Source: Mycteria americana (taxonomy: Eukaryota > Chordata > Aves > Ciconiiformes > Ciconiidae). From it: a stretch of DNA of 64,000 nucleotides. This document shows, piece by piece, positions 39,509 through 52,000 of the stretch. How positions within the stretch are numbered: position 1 is the first letter of the stretch; the number at the start of each line of letters is the position of its first letter. Under the pieces are notes generated by a model, which was given only the letters and a program-made list of their open reading frames with translations, was not told the DNA's origin and ran no database searches. The stretch spans positions 89,275,756 through 89,339,755 of the forward strand of contig NC_134366.1 of assembly GCF_035582795.1 (NCBI RefSeq). The letters run 5' to 3'. A program made the position numbers and the translations under genes.

Positions 39509-39601
39509 TTCATCATCCAAGCCAGTGCTCCAGGAGCCTGGCTTTCTCTGATTATTAATGGTGATGGGTAAGTGTCCTGTCAGGCTTCTGCTCACAGAAT
39601 C
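39509..39601 (+). repeat. Unidentified diverged direct repeat, copy 1
   Basis: This roughly 93-bp stretch shares an ordered series of words with 40320-40409: TTCAT, then CAGTGCTC, then AGCCTG, TTCTCT, GATG, AAGT, AGCTTC or GGCTTC, and GAATC. By eye about two thirds of positions match with a few small gaps. It is neither CR1 nor LTR. The sequence on both sides (39400-39660) is less AT-rich than its surroundings. Confidence 0.6.
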
Positions 39602-40319
39602 GGAAAGAAGCACAAGGTCAGCCCTTTCAGACCAGCTCTCTGGAGTGACATATGATAATCGCAGGTACCCTTCCTCCTAAGGGAAAGAGCTGGCTATCTC
39701 ATATGGAGTCTCAAAATAGTAATGTAGAGCTTGTGCTCACACAACCCATTAAATAGTTGAATTTTCACTTCTGAAAAAGTTGGAGATAGAGGTAGAGACA
39801 ATTGTGACTGATGAAAAGTCTGCTGTCAGCTCGGTGGCAGGCTGTTTATATCCGAGTGAGTCTTTTTTGTGGCAAAATGATCTTACAGAAGATTTCTGAA
39901 TCCCAGTAGGCATACAGATGCCAAAGGATGCTCTCAGAATGAAATAAAGCATGGATGACACATTGTGAAAAAATTACTTTTTAATACTTTTCTGACTGAC
40001 TTAAATGATTCAGAGTACCAACAGTATTACAGAGCAATACTTATTTTATATTAAATTGGTAAAATGTTTATGTATGAGTACTTGAAGGCATGAATAGGTA
40101 CTATAATTCTCATGCATGTTTATGTAGACAGCAAAAAATTATTAGTCTCAATACAATAATATCAAATCACAGCTTTAACTTTAGACACTATTGGATAAGA
40201 GAGACTGAATAAGGGGAAGAACTTACTTAAGCAGTTTCTATTCAACAGGGTAAATCTGCTCTATTGTTACAATCAGAATGAGTGGAGTGTAAGCAACTGC
40301 AGGGTAAGTGATCATGCTT

Positions 40320-40409
40320 TTCATCCTAGACAGTGCTCAAGAAGCCTGTCGTTCTCTACTGAATAAAGATGATGTGCAAGTATCTTGCCAAGCTTCAGTT
40401 TGTGGAATC
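40320..40409 (+). repeat. Unidentified diverged direct repeat, copy 2
   Basis: This is the second member of the pair with 39509-39601, in the same orientation and about 810 bp away. It starts TTCATCCTAGACAGTGCTCA and ends TTTGTGGAATC. It could be a local duplication or two insertions of an ancient element such as an old SINE or LINE end. Confidence 0.6.
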
Positions 40410-42716
40410 TGAATGAGGCCAAGAGCAGACCTTGCTAAGGAATCTGTAATTTATGCAGCCCTGAAATGCTGAACCTACTTATAGGGATGTTACTACTTTT
40501 GAGATTTATTTAATATTTGTTTAAAAAAAAACAAGCTATGAAAAAACCCTCCACCACAATTATTAGGTCATGTAAGTCTGTCAGAAACAAAAAATAAAGT
40601 TTAGGATCAAAATCATCCCTATACTATATGTAGTTACTGTGTTCTGCAACAGTCTCTTTTATCCATTCCAATGTAAAATCTATAAGTCTGAAATAGGCAA
40701 CTAGATCCTTACCTTAAGAGATATCATATCTTGAAACAGGTAATAGTTAACTGAATAAAAAGGAAAATTAAGGATTATAATGGGATCTGTGAACTTGTGG
40801 ATTGTCTCTTGATGGAAGTGGAAGCAATCTGCTATCTCGGTTAATGTTTAAAACTTGACTGCATCATCATATTGTAAAGAACAATTACAAAATTATATGA
40901 ATAGGCATAATGGACTTTAAAATCTTTTAAGCCATTTGAGTTGATAATTTAAATACAAAATCTCTTTTCTCCCCTTTTTTTTCACAACTATTAATAGTTT
41001 TCTTCACAAAGATCTAGTTCATTATAAAACTGTTAGCTGGTAAATAAACATTTGGGGCCAAATTCAGAATTCACTTAACATTATAAAAAGTCAAAGTCAT
41101 TTTGTACAACTCCACAAGCACTTGAACTAAATGGTTTTGGTATATGAAGTTGGCACTTTATTCATTATTCTTCAAAGTTGTTGGTTAGTAGCTGTGGGAC
41201 AGTGGAGGTATTATTTAGGCTTCAAAAGTTTTGTGAATGACCACAGAATATAATTAAAAATATAGAATAAGAACATAGAGCCAGAATCTGATCTCCACTA
41301 AGGCTATGTTAAATGCAGAATAACATGACTGATTTTTCTTGCATCACAAAACTGACATCGGAAATTGAGACTTGTCGGCTCTTTATATTTTTTGATTAAT
41401 GTAATCACTTATTACCTTAGTGGATAAAGAATGAAATATAGAATGATATTCCTAATTCAGATAATGGAAAAAAATAAGGCATATAAAATATTTATTTTTT
41501 AAAAACCCTAACGTCAAATGCAATAAAGATTAAATTCTGTTAAGCATTTTTCACTATTTTTTGGTATGGAATAAAGTGTAATCTGTTTAGCCCAATTACC
41601 TTTATTGTTTCCCTTTCTTCAATCAGAAGCACCAGGTTTTGGGTGGCAGTGGTTCTGTAAGACAGAAATCTTAACTGACTTAGTGGCCTTTGACTCAGAG
41701 CAAGGACTTTCTGTTACTGTATGTAATGGGGAAAGAAGAGAGGAGAACACAGGTGACAAAAGTGGATGAAGAAAGCAAAGCTAAGCTTATGGGCCCCGTG
41801 AAAGTTGGTTTGCTAGCCTCCATAGCTAGAGCAGGTGCAAGCATACAGGTTTACCAAGAAACATTGTGTTGACAGCATGATGGAAATTCATGCAAATAAG
41901 TGTTCATGTCACTACTCAGCATTTGGTACATGAAAATTATGCTGATTTTATAAAATCAAACTGTCATTTTATGGAGGGAAATATTTAGAGCTGCTGTGTT
42001 AGGGTATTCAATCATGTGAACGTAAGTACAGGCTGGCTTCAAAATCTTTCCCTCTGAGTCCTTGCTCTTCCTGCCAGGTTCCAGGAATGCTGTAGCCTCC
42101 TTTGCGTAACTCTTTCTGCTACTGAGTCTTTTGTGCATGTAGCTGCTGAATTTCTGGAGTCTCCAACTCGTAAGGCCATTGCCCATCATAGGGACATAGA
42201 TTTTACCTCTCTGCTAAAATGACACGTTAAACCATCCAGGCAGACTTCCGGCTTGTGTTCTATATTAAAAATTACTTTTATCATTTTGTGCCTTTACTTT
42301 GTTGGATAGCATATTGTAATCTTCTCTCTTTCTCTTTTGCTTTTACCTCCCACAACTGATAACTCCAATTGGACTGTACTCCATTTAATTTACGATAGCA
42401 GTGACTCCAAGATACAGGGCTACTGGTGTACTTGGTTTTATTTAATTTTTTTCTGCTAGTGTTTTTGTTCATAAAGGTTTGCAGAGTTTCTGCTATTAAA
42501 AGAGAATGGAAAACAATAGTTATATAAGACTGCGTCATACTGTTCTTACGAGAGACCTTAACCTAGAAATTTTTATTGTATTAAAAAATAGGGGTTTTTT
42601 TTCTCTTTCCTGTTTAAAAATCCCTTTGGAAACAAACCTTGTTTTACAAATGTTTTTTATTTCAACTTAGGGTTGATCTAAAAAGATGATAATCCTAAAA
42701 GTGAAGGAATCTTTCT

Positions 42717-42762
42717 TTTTTGGTTTTTTGTTTGTTTGTTTGTTTTTGTTTGTTTTTTTAGG
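42717..42762. repeat. (GTTT)n low-complexity run
   Basis: TTTTTGGTTTTTTG followed by five or more GTTT units. Confidence 0.85.
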
Positions 42763-45700
42763 AATAAAGCAAAATTTACAAAGAAAAGGTGAAATTTCAA
42801 AATACTGTATGAAATGAAAATGTAATTTTTTTTAGTTTTGAGGTAAATAGACATTTTTTCAATGTTGACTTAATTTCAAAATATTTTGGGTTTAAAAGAT
42901 ATTTTATATCTGAAAAAAATCTATTTTGAAAAGCTCTGAAAGGGAACAGCATTTTTAAAAATACTTCCTCATTTTGTTTCTGAAATATTTTTTCTTTAGT
43001 TTTATGTGATTTAACTTAGTTTAAACAACAATACTATTTCTGACAGGAAGCTTTTCACGTAAATTGTCAGTCATATTTACTTTTCAACAAACAATTGAAG
43101 GACAGTTCAGATCTAGAAGGCCAAAAAGAGAGCTTTCCACTTACGAAGTTTCCTACTTCATATAATCCTAGCAGAGTATATTTTACATTAAATCTAATTT
43201 CATTACTTTTGCTAGTGTATGCATGCCTCCTTTCTTTGCCTCTATTTTCTACAAACTAAAATAGAATAACTTTTTAAAGTTACATTTGGGGATTTTCCTG
43301 TGAAGACCTGTTAGATTAACTCTTTCAGTGAGTCCCAGAATCCCTTAGTACAGCCATAGCCTCTCCACCCTACACTATCAACAAGATGCAGTGTTGTGTG
43401 GGAAGTACATTCCAGCCCCACCCCACCCCTCCTGCCCTGGAATCCTAATGTTAGTGATCAAATTTTACATGTAAGAGGACTTCCATTGGGTTAATTGAGA
43501 GTCCACCACAGTGCTAAGCCTTAAGCTTCTCTGCTGTGACCAGAAATCAAAGCAGCACTTCTACTGCTAAAATTTCCCTGGGTCTGAAATCCAGGCTGAC
43601 ACCATAGCTGCTGATGGGCTGTTTTCAGGGCTCAGATTTTTTATGGGTAGAAAGTTTCTGACTCTAGGAGGCACGTCAGCTTGTTACAGCTCTTGGGCTT
43701 TCTGGCCGGCTCCTGTTTGCAGAGACAGCAGATGTGCATCTCCTTGCATGCAGCAGTAGCAGCAATCTAACGCATCTGCATGGCTAACAAGAGTAATATT
43801 CTCTACTGCCTCACCACTGAATGCTACATCACCACTTGGGTGTTAAAAGACAATTTCATCTTGTTCTTGTACAATGAAGGAGATGTACCATGCTTGCCTT
43901 TAAAAGTGGTAGATTTGTAATTTTATTTCTCATTGCAGTAATATAATAACCTTACTAAAGCAGTATCAGAAGAAAAGAGAAAATATCATGCAAGAGTGTA
44001 TGAAAAGATTGGCCATTTAAAATTGTTACTCTTCTTCTCTACTTCTGTCATGTTTTCTTTTGAAATTTCTCATCTTCTTTAAATCTCAGTAAGCATCCAG
44101 TTCTACTCTTCACAGCTTTAAATTTTTCTGGCCTTCTTAGTTGTGCTGTACTTTTTGAGTACTGCAGCAAGAATTTGATGAGCAAGGACTATTTCTTCCA
44201 TTAATAGCTTACTTTGCAAGAATGCAAAATGTTTATTAGCATCTATTGCAGGTGTTTGCAATTTATCCATTCAGTCTTAATTTTTCATCATGTTATTCCT
44301 CCTGCACCTCCCTCTGTAACCTCAAGAAGCTTCTGGGCCATATTAGGATTCATTTTATTTCTTTTCTGTGTCAAATTTAAATCTATAGTTCCAGTTTTGA
44401 CAAGAGGAAATTTAAAAATGATGCATGGAATGTGAAAGTGCTACAGTAAGTGCTTTAAATTTCAAAATAAATGTTACTGGCACACAGTCAAACTAACAGA
44501 AAGTGCATGTGAGTTTTGTATTGGTTGATTATACTCTTTGGGATAATGCATTTTCTTCAGGGTTTTTTTCAGTGGAAGAATACACATTTTCTTATTTCCA
44601 CACCTAGGCACTGGACCACTGCACTTTGTGGAAAGTGGAAGATGTACTAAGTGGCTACTTTGGGTTTTTTTCCACTGAACGACAGCAACCCTGTTGTTGA
44701 AAGTCTTCTTTGGAATGTATGTGCTATGGGAAAGGAACCTTGCACCTTAAAAAAATCTGAGGAAGTCATATCATTGGTAGTGTCCTTCAGAAATGCTTAC
44801 TGTTTATATAAATTTGGAAGTGGAAAGGATTTTTACACTGTATTGGGACGGTTAATTTATGTTAGTCAGCAGTCAATGTATTTGGTGGGTTTTCTGACAA
44901 TTTACCACTCTTAGGCATGCCTGTAAGGAATACACTTTCATTTTTCTTATGAGGCATATATAAAAAAAATTGTATATATATGCATGTGTGTTAGTATTTA
45001 TGTATAAATATACACATAGAAACAACACAAAATAAAGGAAAATTTGTTGTCCTGAAATTTCTGGCGTAAAGACCAAAGCAAATGTATTTGTCATGAAATC
45101 TTTGTCCTGTTTAATGAGGAGATTGTATCATATGAATGACTGAGAATTCCTTGATTTTTGAAACAAGCTGAAGAAAATTAGAGACCTGAGGGTTTTGCCT
45201 TGGTTTCCTAGGAGTATATATAAAAAAATATCAGTAAGAGCTTGGTAGGAGAATTTGTAATACTTGGCTTTTGCTTTGCTCTGAGAAAAAGAAATATTTT
45301 CTTTTTTTTTCTTTGGGAGATGGAACGCTTAATCTTTGCAGAATAAAAAGGACATCTGGGATGTGAAACTTTGCTACCTCCCTTAGGCTGAAAGAGACAT
45401 CAACATTGAAAGTCAATTAAAAAAAACAAGTTTTAGTTTTGCTGCAAATACTTGGAAAGACTCTAGTGTTCTTCAGAATCAGATTGGTCACAGTATGGTC
45501 TCTCTGTTTCAAAGATCCCTTCAGACAAGGGATGTGCAATAAAGCATCATTGAGGATGCTGTAAATTTTTCCAGTACTCCCACAAGTAAACAAACCCTAA
45601 GTTTTAACATGGCTTATAGTCCAGCCTCCTATACAAACTCATCATGAAAAGATATATGGTGCCCTATGCTAGTATGTATCTAAAAACTTATCCTGATTTT

Positions 45701-48284
45701 CTGAAGTACTTTACACACACAGCCTCTGACTGAGAGCATCTTTGAGAAGCAGACCTCTTTAATTCAGGTGTCTAACTGTAACCTTAATGTCTTGTGTTAG
45801 TATGGCATTTTATTAAACAAGAGAGTGCCTTTTCCTCTCTCTTCCCTTTGTCCTCCTCTAAATACTAGTTCTAAAATTTGCTACGGTGCATAAGAGAGGG
45901 AGATAGGGAAGGTGATTAATAAGTGAGCAGTAAAGGGGTGAGTTGATCAATGTGTTGACAAGCTGGAATGCTGGTGCTGTATTTTGTTCTTAATTTATGT
46001 AGTTTGAGCTAGTTAGATAACTTGGATGCTGCACAGTTGCTGGCACTCATCCGTGTATTTATGGGGCAATTAGCTATTCCCTGCACCTTGTCTGCAGGTT
46101 CACTTATATAATTGTGGTGTGGTTATTTCTCAGTAATAGTAAAATATGAAAGTCTCTGTAATCTGGCGGAAAGCTCCTATTTGCATAACCATTATTGAGG
46201 TTGTTTCTGAACAAGGGCCGAGTAGGTAAGTCTTTTTCATTGATTAGCTGAGAGCCATTTTAGCCACCTCATTAAGAAATAATCACAATAATTCTTTCTG
46301 CTCTGGTTGTCTGCTGCTCACAGGAGCTACTGCCTAGCCGAGCTGCCAGCTATTGCTCCAGATGCTAACTAGTTAAATATTTAATTATCACTAGTGATGC
46401 TTGAATGCCATAATGATGGCTAACACAGGTAACAGAGAAGTAGAGCCTTTTTTACTGAGCTGGGAAGGGCCTTCAGAAAGCATAGTACTTTCTGTATTTG
46501 AGGGGTATGCATCCTAGAGAGTGAATTGCTTATTCCATGCTAATGGCAAACCTGAATCTTGGAACCTTTTTTTTCCTTTTTGTTTCTTTTGGTACAATAG
46601 ATTTGTTTCTGAGCTTTCCACCATTACGTAAACAAGTGTAGCAGAAACATCATGATAAATACTCATATGTAAACATATGAGATTTCAGTCATTCTGAGGT
46701 GGAAAATGGGACTTTCCAAACGTTTGGCAAAACAGAAAGGAAAAATACAGGGATAGCCCCCTTCCCCAATATTATCAAAATATAGTTAGGGCTCTCAAGT
46801 GGGTGACCTTAGTCAGGTTTTGAACTGCTCAACAGGGATTCTGTTTCACACATGTCAAGTGAGAGGTGTGTCTGCTGGGCTCCTGTCTGGTCTCTCTCTT
46901 GCTTTGGTCCTCACCAGAAATTCCGTTCTGTCTCTGAATGAAGCTAGCAGGTAAATAAGTGGAAACACATCTGACAGTTCAGCAGATGCTGAGGTATACA
47001 GGGTTGCAAGTGGTGAATCAATGAAAAATTCTCGTTGATCGCATGAGTTTGTTGCATTATGTTTTATCTGCAAAACCAAAGGAGTAGTAAAGCCAATAAT
47101 GGTCGACATCATCTCAAAAGTAAAACTTTATTCAATTTCTAAGTTGCAAGGTTTGGGTTTTAATGCTCTTTAATGCCACAAACCATATAAAAATGTGTAT
47201 GTGTATCAAAAGGGGTAAAAACAAAGAATTGTTTTAGTTCTTTTTGAAATGGAAAATAAGACTCTTCCTGGGGATAAAACTCTCCTAGGAATTTCAAAAG
47301 CTCTAACATCAGATAAAATTTTAGCTAAAGTGAGGCAAAGTCATAAAAGCAGTTCAGCTGGAATTTCTCTAAGCGATAAGCTTTTACTGTCTTTCATATC
47401 ACCAATTGCTTTTAACACCTTACTAACACCCAGCAAAGCAAATACTTGATTTTATGGTGAATTAATTGTTCACTTTACATTTCTGAATAATCTGTCATAA
47501 AATGATAAGAAATAATTTTACCCTCTCTTTTAGAGAAAGGTAAAAACTAAGTACCTTTTTAAAGAATATTAGAGATATAAAAGTATTAATTTACAGATAT
47601 ATTTTATAAAGCTCACTGTGCAAACTGAGCTTTCTTTACTTACATATGAAGATTATCCAGATAACAATTGTGTGACCAAACAAAATTTGATTATTATGTT
47701 TATCATAAAGTATGGCCCAAAAGCATTAAAATTTAGAGCTTTATATGAAAAAAAAAAAAAAGTAAATATTTTAAATATCATAGGTGAGTTAATCTTTTTG
47801 TTCGGTAGATTAAAATGCTATCTTCCAAATAGCATTTATTTGGTGCTTTTAATATATATTAAGTATCTTCATGTTTATTGCTATTAATTTGTAAGTCTTT
47901 ATAGTACAGAGCATATCTTGTTCCTTGAAAGCACTCTAAGGATTTCACCAGGCACTTGAAGTCTATAGTGGCTCTGAAAAATCAAACTACTTTTATTTAG
48001 AAGCATAGAATATACACCTATATTTTGGGCTCCCATGTTTACAAATGCAATTACTAGTAATAATAAATAGAGGCTAATGCATTTAGAAAGAAGAAATTGG
48101 CAAATTAATTGAAAAATGAACTATAACCATCTCCAAAATTCCTTGGGGCTTTCAAAGACTCCTTTCCTCGGAGAAGAGAAGGGGGTTTGACAAATGAGGG
48201 AGTTTATTTTGGCTCACCTACTGGCTTGGCGTGAACAACAAAAGCTATCTTCATGAAGAGATTGGGTCATAGCGCTTGTGGGTG

Positions 48285-49093
48285 AGGCTCTGAAATTCCA
48301 GAAAACCAGGAAGTACTTGCTGCTAATGAACAGAGCAAGGAAGATTTACCCTCAGTGGAGGAGGACCAGGTTGGGAGCACTTTAACAATCTGGACATACA
48401 TAAGTCCAATGGGGCCTGATGGGTTGCATCTATGAATGCTGTGGGAGCTAGCTGATGTCATTGCAAGGCCATTCTCAGTTATCTTTGAGAGGTCATGACA
48501 ATCAGGAGAGGTTCCTGAGGGCTGGAAGACAGCAAATATCACCCGTATCTTCAAGAAGGGCAAGAAGGAAGATCTGGGGAACTACAGGCCAGTCAGCCTC
48601 ACCTAAGTCTCTGGGAAAGTTAATTGACCCCTGGAAACCTGGAAACCATTTCCAAACACATGAAGGACAAGAAAGTGTCTGAGAGTAGTCAGTATGGATT
48701 TACAAAAGAGAAATCATTCTTAACCAACCTGGTAGCCTTGTATAATGAGGTGACTAGCTTGGTGGATGAGGGGAGAGTAGTGGATGTTGTTTACCTTGAC
48801 TTTAAAACAGCTTTTCACACTGTCTGGCAAACATCCACAGAGAAGCTGATGAAGTACTGATTAGATAAGCAGAAAGTGAGGTGGATCAAAAACTTGCAGA
48901 ATGGCCAGGCCACTGGTATAGATTGCCCAGAGAGGTTGCGGAGTCTCCTTCTGTGGAGAAATTCAAAACCCGACTCGACATGGTCGTGGGCAACATGCTA
49001 TATCTGACCCTGATTGAACTGGATGGTTGGACTAGATGGACTCAAGAAGTCTCTTCCAAGCTCAGCCATTCTGTGTTTCTGTGATTCTGTGAT
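48285..49093 (+). mobile_element. CR1-like LINE, internally deleted, plus strand
   Basis: The left part (about 48285-48905) encodes RT pieces: a degenerate MGPDGLHL-type motif near 48412, [18 protein letters not shown] near 48547-48602, [20 protein letters not shown] and [12 protein letters not shown] at about 48777-48815. From about 48908 the sequence jumps to the 3' end (CCCAGAGAGGTTGCGGAGTC, then GACTAGATGGACTCAAGAAG, then TTCCAAGCTCAGCCATTCTG and a TGTGATTCTGTGAT tail). The palm with its FADD motif and the C-terminal region are missing. The 3' end differs from the other three CR1 copies, so it is a different and probably older lineage. Confidence 0.88.
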
Positions 49094-52000
49094 GAGTGGA
49101 ACCACACAGTGGGTCACACTTCACCACACATCAGAATTTACATCGGGGGAAATACATGTTGATTTCCACCAAAGCAATAGCTCCCTCTGTGGTTTTTCAG
49201 TGCAGAGTATTAGACTTTCTTCTAGCTTAGTCTTTGGCCCAGTACTCCATTTCTACCGGGACAAAATGTGTGTGTATGTCTTTGCGCTGTGTCCTCTAGT
49301 AAGGTTAATTCACTCGATTTAGGGAAGTATTTGTTTTAGGTTGCTCCGGGCTAAATGTGTCAATCTTTCTACCTTGAGGCCTGAAGGTATTATTTTAGTA
49401 CAATAGGACTGGGCCCTTAGCGATTACAATATATCTGATTGATTGGCTGCAATCTATAATACTGCAGGTATGACATTATCCTCTCTCCATAATGCTGTTC
49501 TTTGTGAGTTCAGCTGAGGTGCAGTTTCATCAGGGGCTATTTCAGCACTTTGTTTCACTGAGCTTAACCTTAAAAAGGCATTATTGATTTCCTATCTAAA
49601 CCACAGTTTTGCAAACTGCAATAACTAGACAAATTTATGCTTATTATAAAAAATAAAAGAAATACATGCAATAAACAAGCCGCTCATTACGTCTTGAACG
49701 AAGTTATATAAGTCATAAAACACCTATCCACTCTACAGTTGCATTTTTACTGTACCATGCAGGGAGCTTGGACAAAATTAAGGGAAAAACTTTGCTTAAA
49801 TTGCAAACACAAAAGAAAACCAAACCACTCTCTTTTATGAAGACTGAGGATATTGGGTGTAATAGTTTTTGAAAATATGTGCTTTATTTTAATTAATACT
49901 GTTTTATCTGACTATTAAAATAATTCAAAACAGGAGGTTAGGGGAAAAGCATAATAAGATGATATGGTTTCCATTCTAAGTTAAATCAGTGCTAACTGAA
50001 AATGGCTTATGACTCTTTATGGACATTTCCGTTTCCAAAAAAAGTTTTTTTGAAATAGTAAATAAGCTTTCAAAGGTTGATGAGATTTTGCATTTCAGAT
50101 TTAAAGTTGTCTATTTCCTGTATTTTTTGTAATGCTGGGAGATGGGGCATGTATGTATGAACAACAAAACAGAGACAAAAGAATACTTACCTTTAATTTA
50201 TTAAATTAAAACAGATACTTGCGTGACTGAAGTTATGAAAATATATTCACACAGTTAATAGAGGCCCACTTGTGTACCATATGGGGAAAAAAGGGACCAG
50301 TGAGAGGAAGCCTCCAATAATTTATGTTGCTGAGCGTGAGTGTTATACAGATGACAAGATCTGTCTCTCTTCTAATATATTATTTTCTTGTCCTTTTAAT
50401 TTAAAGTTTAGAAAGGTAGGAAAGAACCTGAAAGGAAAATTATTTTCACAAATAAGATTTGCATTTATTCCTCTGGACAAGACAGATAAGGCTGCAGTAG
50501 TAAGTGTCACTGAAATGAGCCCTCTATTTCCTCCTGCACCACTTCATCTATTGTCTGCGTTGGTCCTTAATTGTTGAAATTCACAGCAGGCATCTACTAT
50601 AAAATTACTCAATTCATTAGACTTGAATTTGGGCAATGAACAGTTGCACACAAGAGACATGAGGATTTATAAAGATGAAAGTCAGGCAAGAATATTGTTT
50701 TATCTTTTCTAGAGACCGTACACAAAATGCCTCGTGGTTGCTTTTAACATCTCTGAGTTTAATCGCTGACTTAGGTTGGGAACACTTCCATATTGACTGG
50801 AGAGTGGAAGGTTTTGCTTGAATGAAAGGTTTCTTGAGGAAAGACTACCTATTCACAGACAGCTCTGATATTTGGTGACTTTTCATGAAACATATCTGGT
50901 TGTGAACAACATAAAACAAATGAAGATTACTTTGGCTGAAGTGATTTATAGCTGTCTGTACTCTCTAGTCAGAATAGGTGTTGTCAGTCTAACTAGAGCT
51001 TGCCTCAGTTGCTGTGATGACCTTATATTCCCATGCTGTAATGGTGGGCAAAAGAAAGAAAACTGTCTTAAAGAATAAAAATAGAAGCTGTCTAGTTACT
51101 ATTTCTGTTTTAAAACTCATGAAGGATTTTTTGTTAGTTCATCAATGATCAGAAAAGAGTCATAGGCTCATTACAACTGCCAGTCCTAACAGAGCGTATG
51201 TAGGTAGGGTGAGAACAAGTCAAAATGAGTTGTGAAAGGAGATAAATTACTAAGCATAAGAGTTTTACTTATTATTGAGCATTGGAGTAAGCCCAGTGTA
51301 AACTAGGTGATTCCAGAATATTGAGAGGCCTGAGCTGAATGTTCTCACAGTTAAGAAAATTGATTGGTTACCTCTCAGTCCTGTTGACTTTGGGACTACC
51401 TATTAATATTCACAAGATTAATGGCTTGAAACTTGTTGGGCAAAACTGCTGTCTGTCATTTTTTCCCGAGGAGGGTACCATCCTCTGAAATTACATAATT
51501 CAGTACTGTTAGCACAAATCTATTAACCTTTCAGAAGACTGAAAATGCAAGAGTTGGGCTGAAAGTACAAGTCAAGCTACGGATTTCCACAATCTATTAT
51601 AGAAAGGAATATTAAGGATTAAATACTTCTTAATACTATGGTGAGGATGACAGAGAAATCTAAATCTATTTTATCCAAGTCGCAATAACTGACGATAGGA
51701 CACCTATATTTTCAAATTTAGGGGTCTAAGGTTATACACCAAGTTTGTATTAAGCAATAATTGTGCTATTATATACACAATACACAAACAAATGCCTGAA
51801 AGGACTCATTTTAAAATATCTATCCTTGAGTTAGTTATGTAATTTAGTATATTTATGTAGTCCTTCTAACACAGGAACCTATAATGGATTGTATAACATT
51901 TATTATAAACAGAGTCTGACCAATAGCAGAAAGTCTTTTAATAGTGGGATTTTAACTAAAGTGTGTTTGCAATCTGAAATAATTGATAGAATTCTTGACA

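Larger units (their letters stand above)
35303..48284. other. Non-coding DNA, about 13 kb
   Basis: Contains the 13-bp-period pyrimidine array, the 38.6-kb pyrimidine tract, the diverged repeat pair and low-complexity runs. A stretch at about 45990-46440 is rich in ATTA, TAAT and ATTTGCATAA words and resembles a conserved non-coding element. No exon was recognised. Confidence 0.6.
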
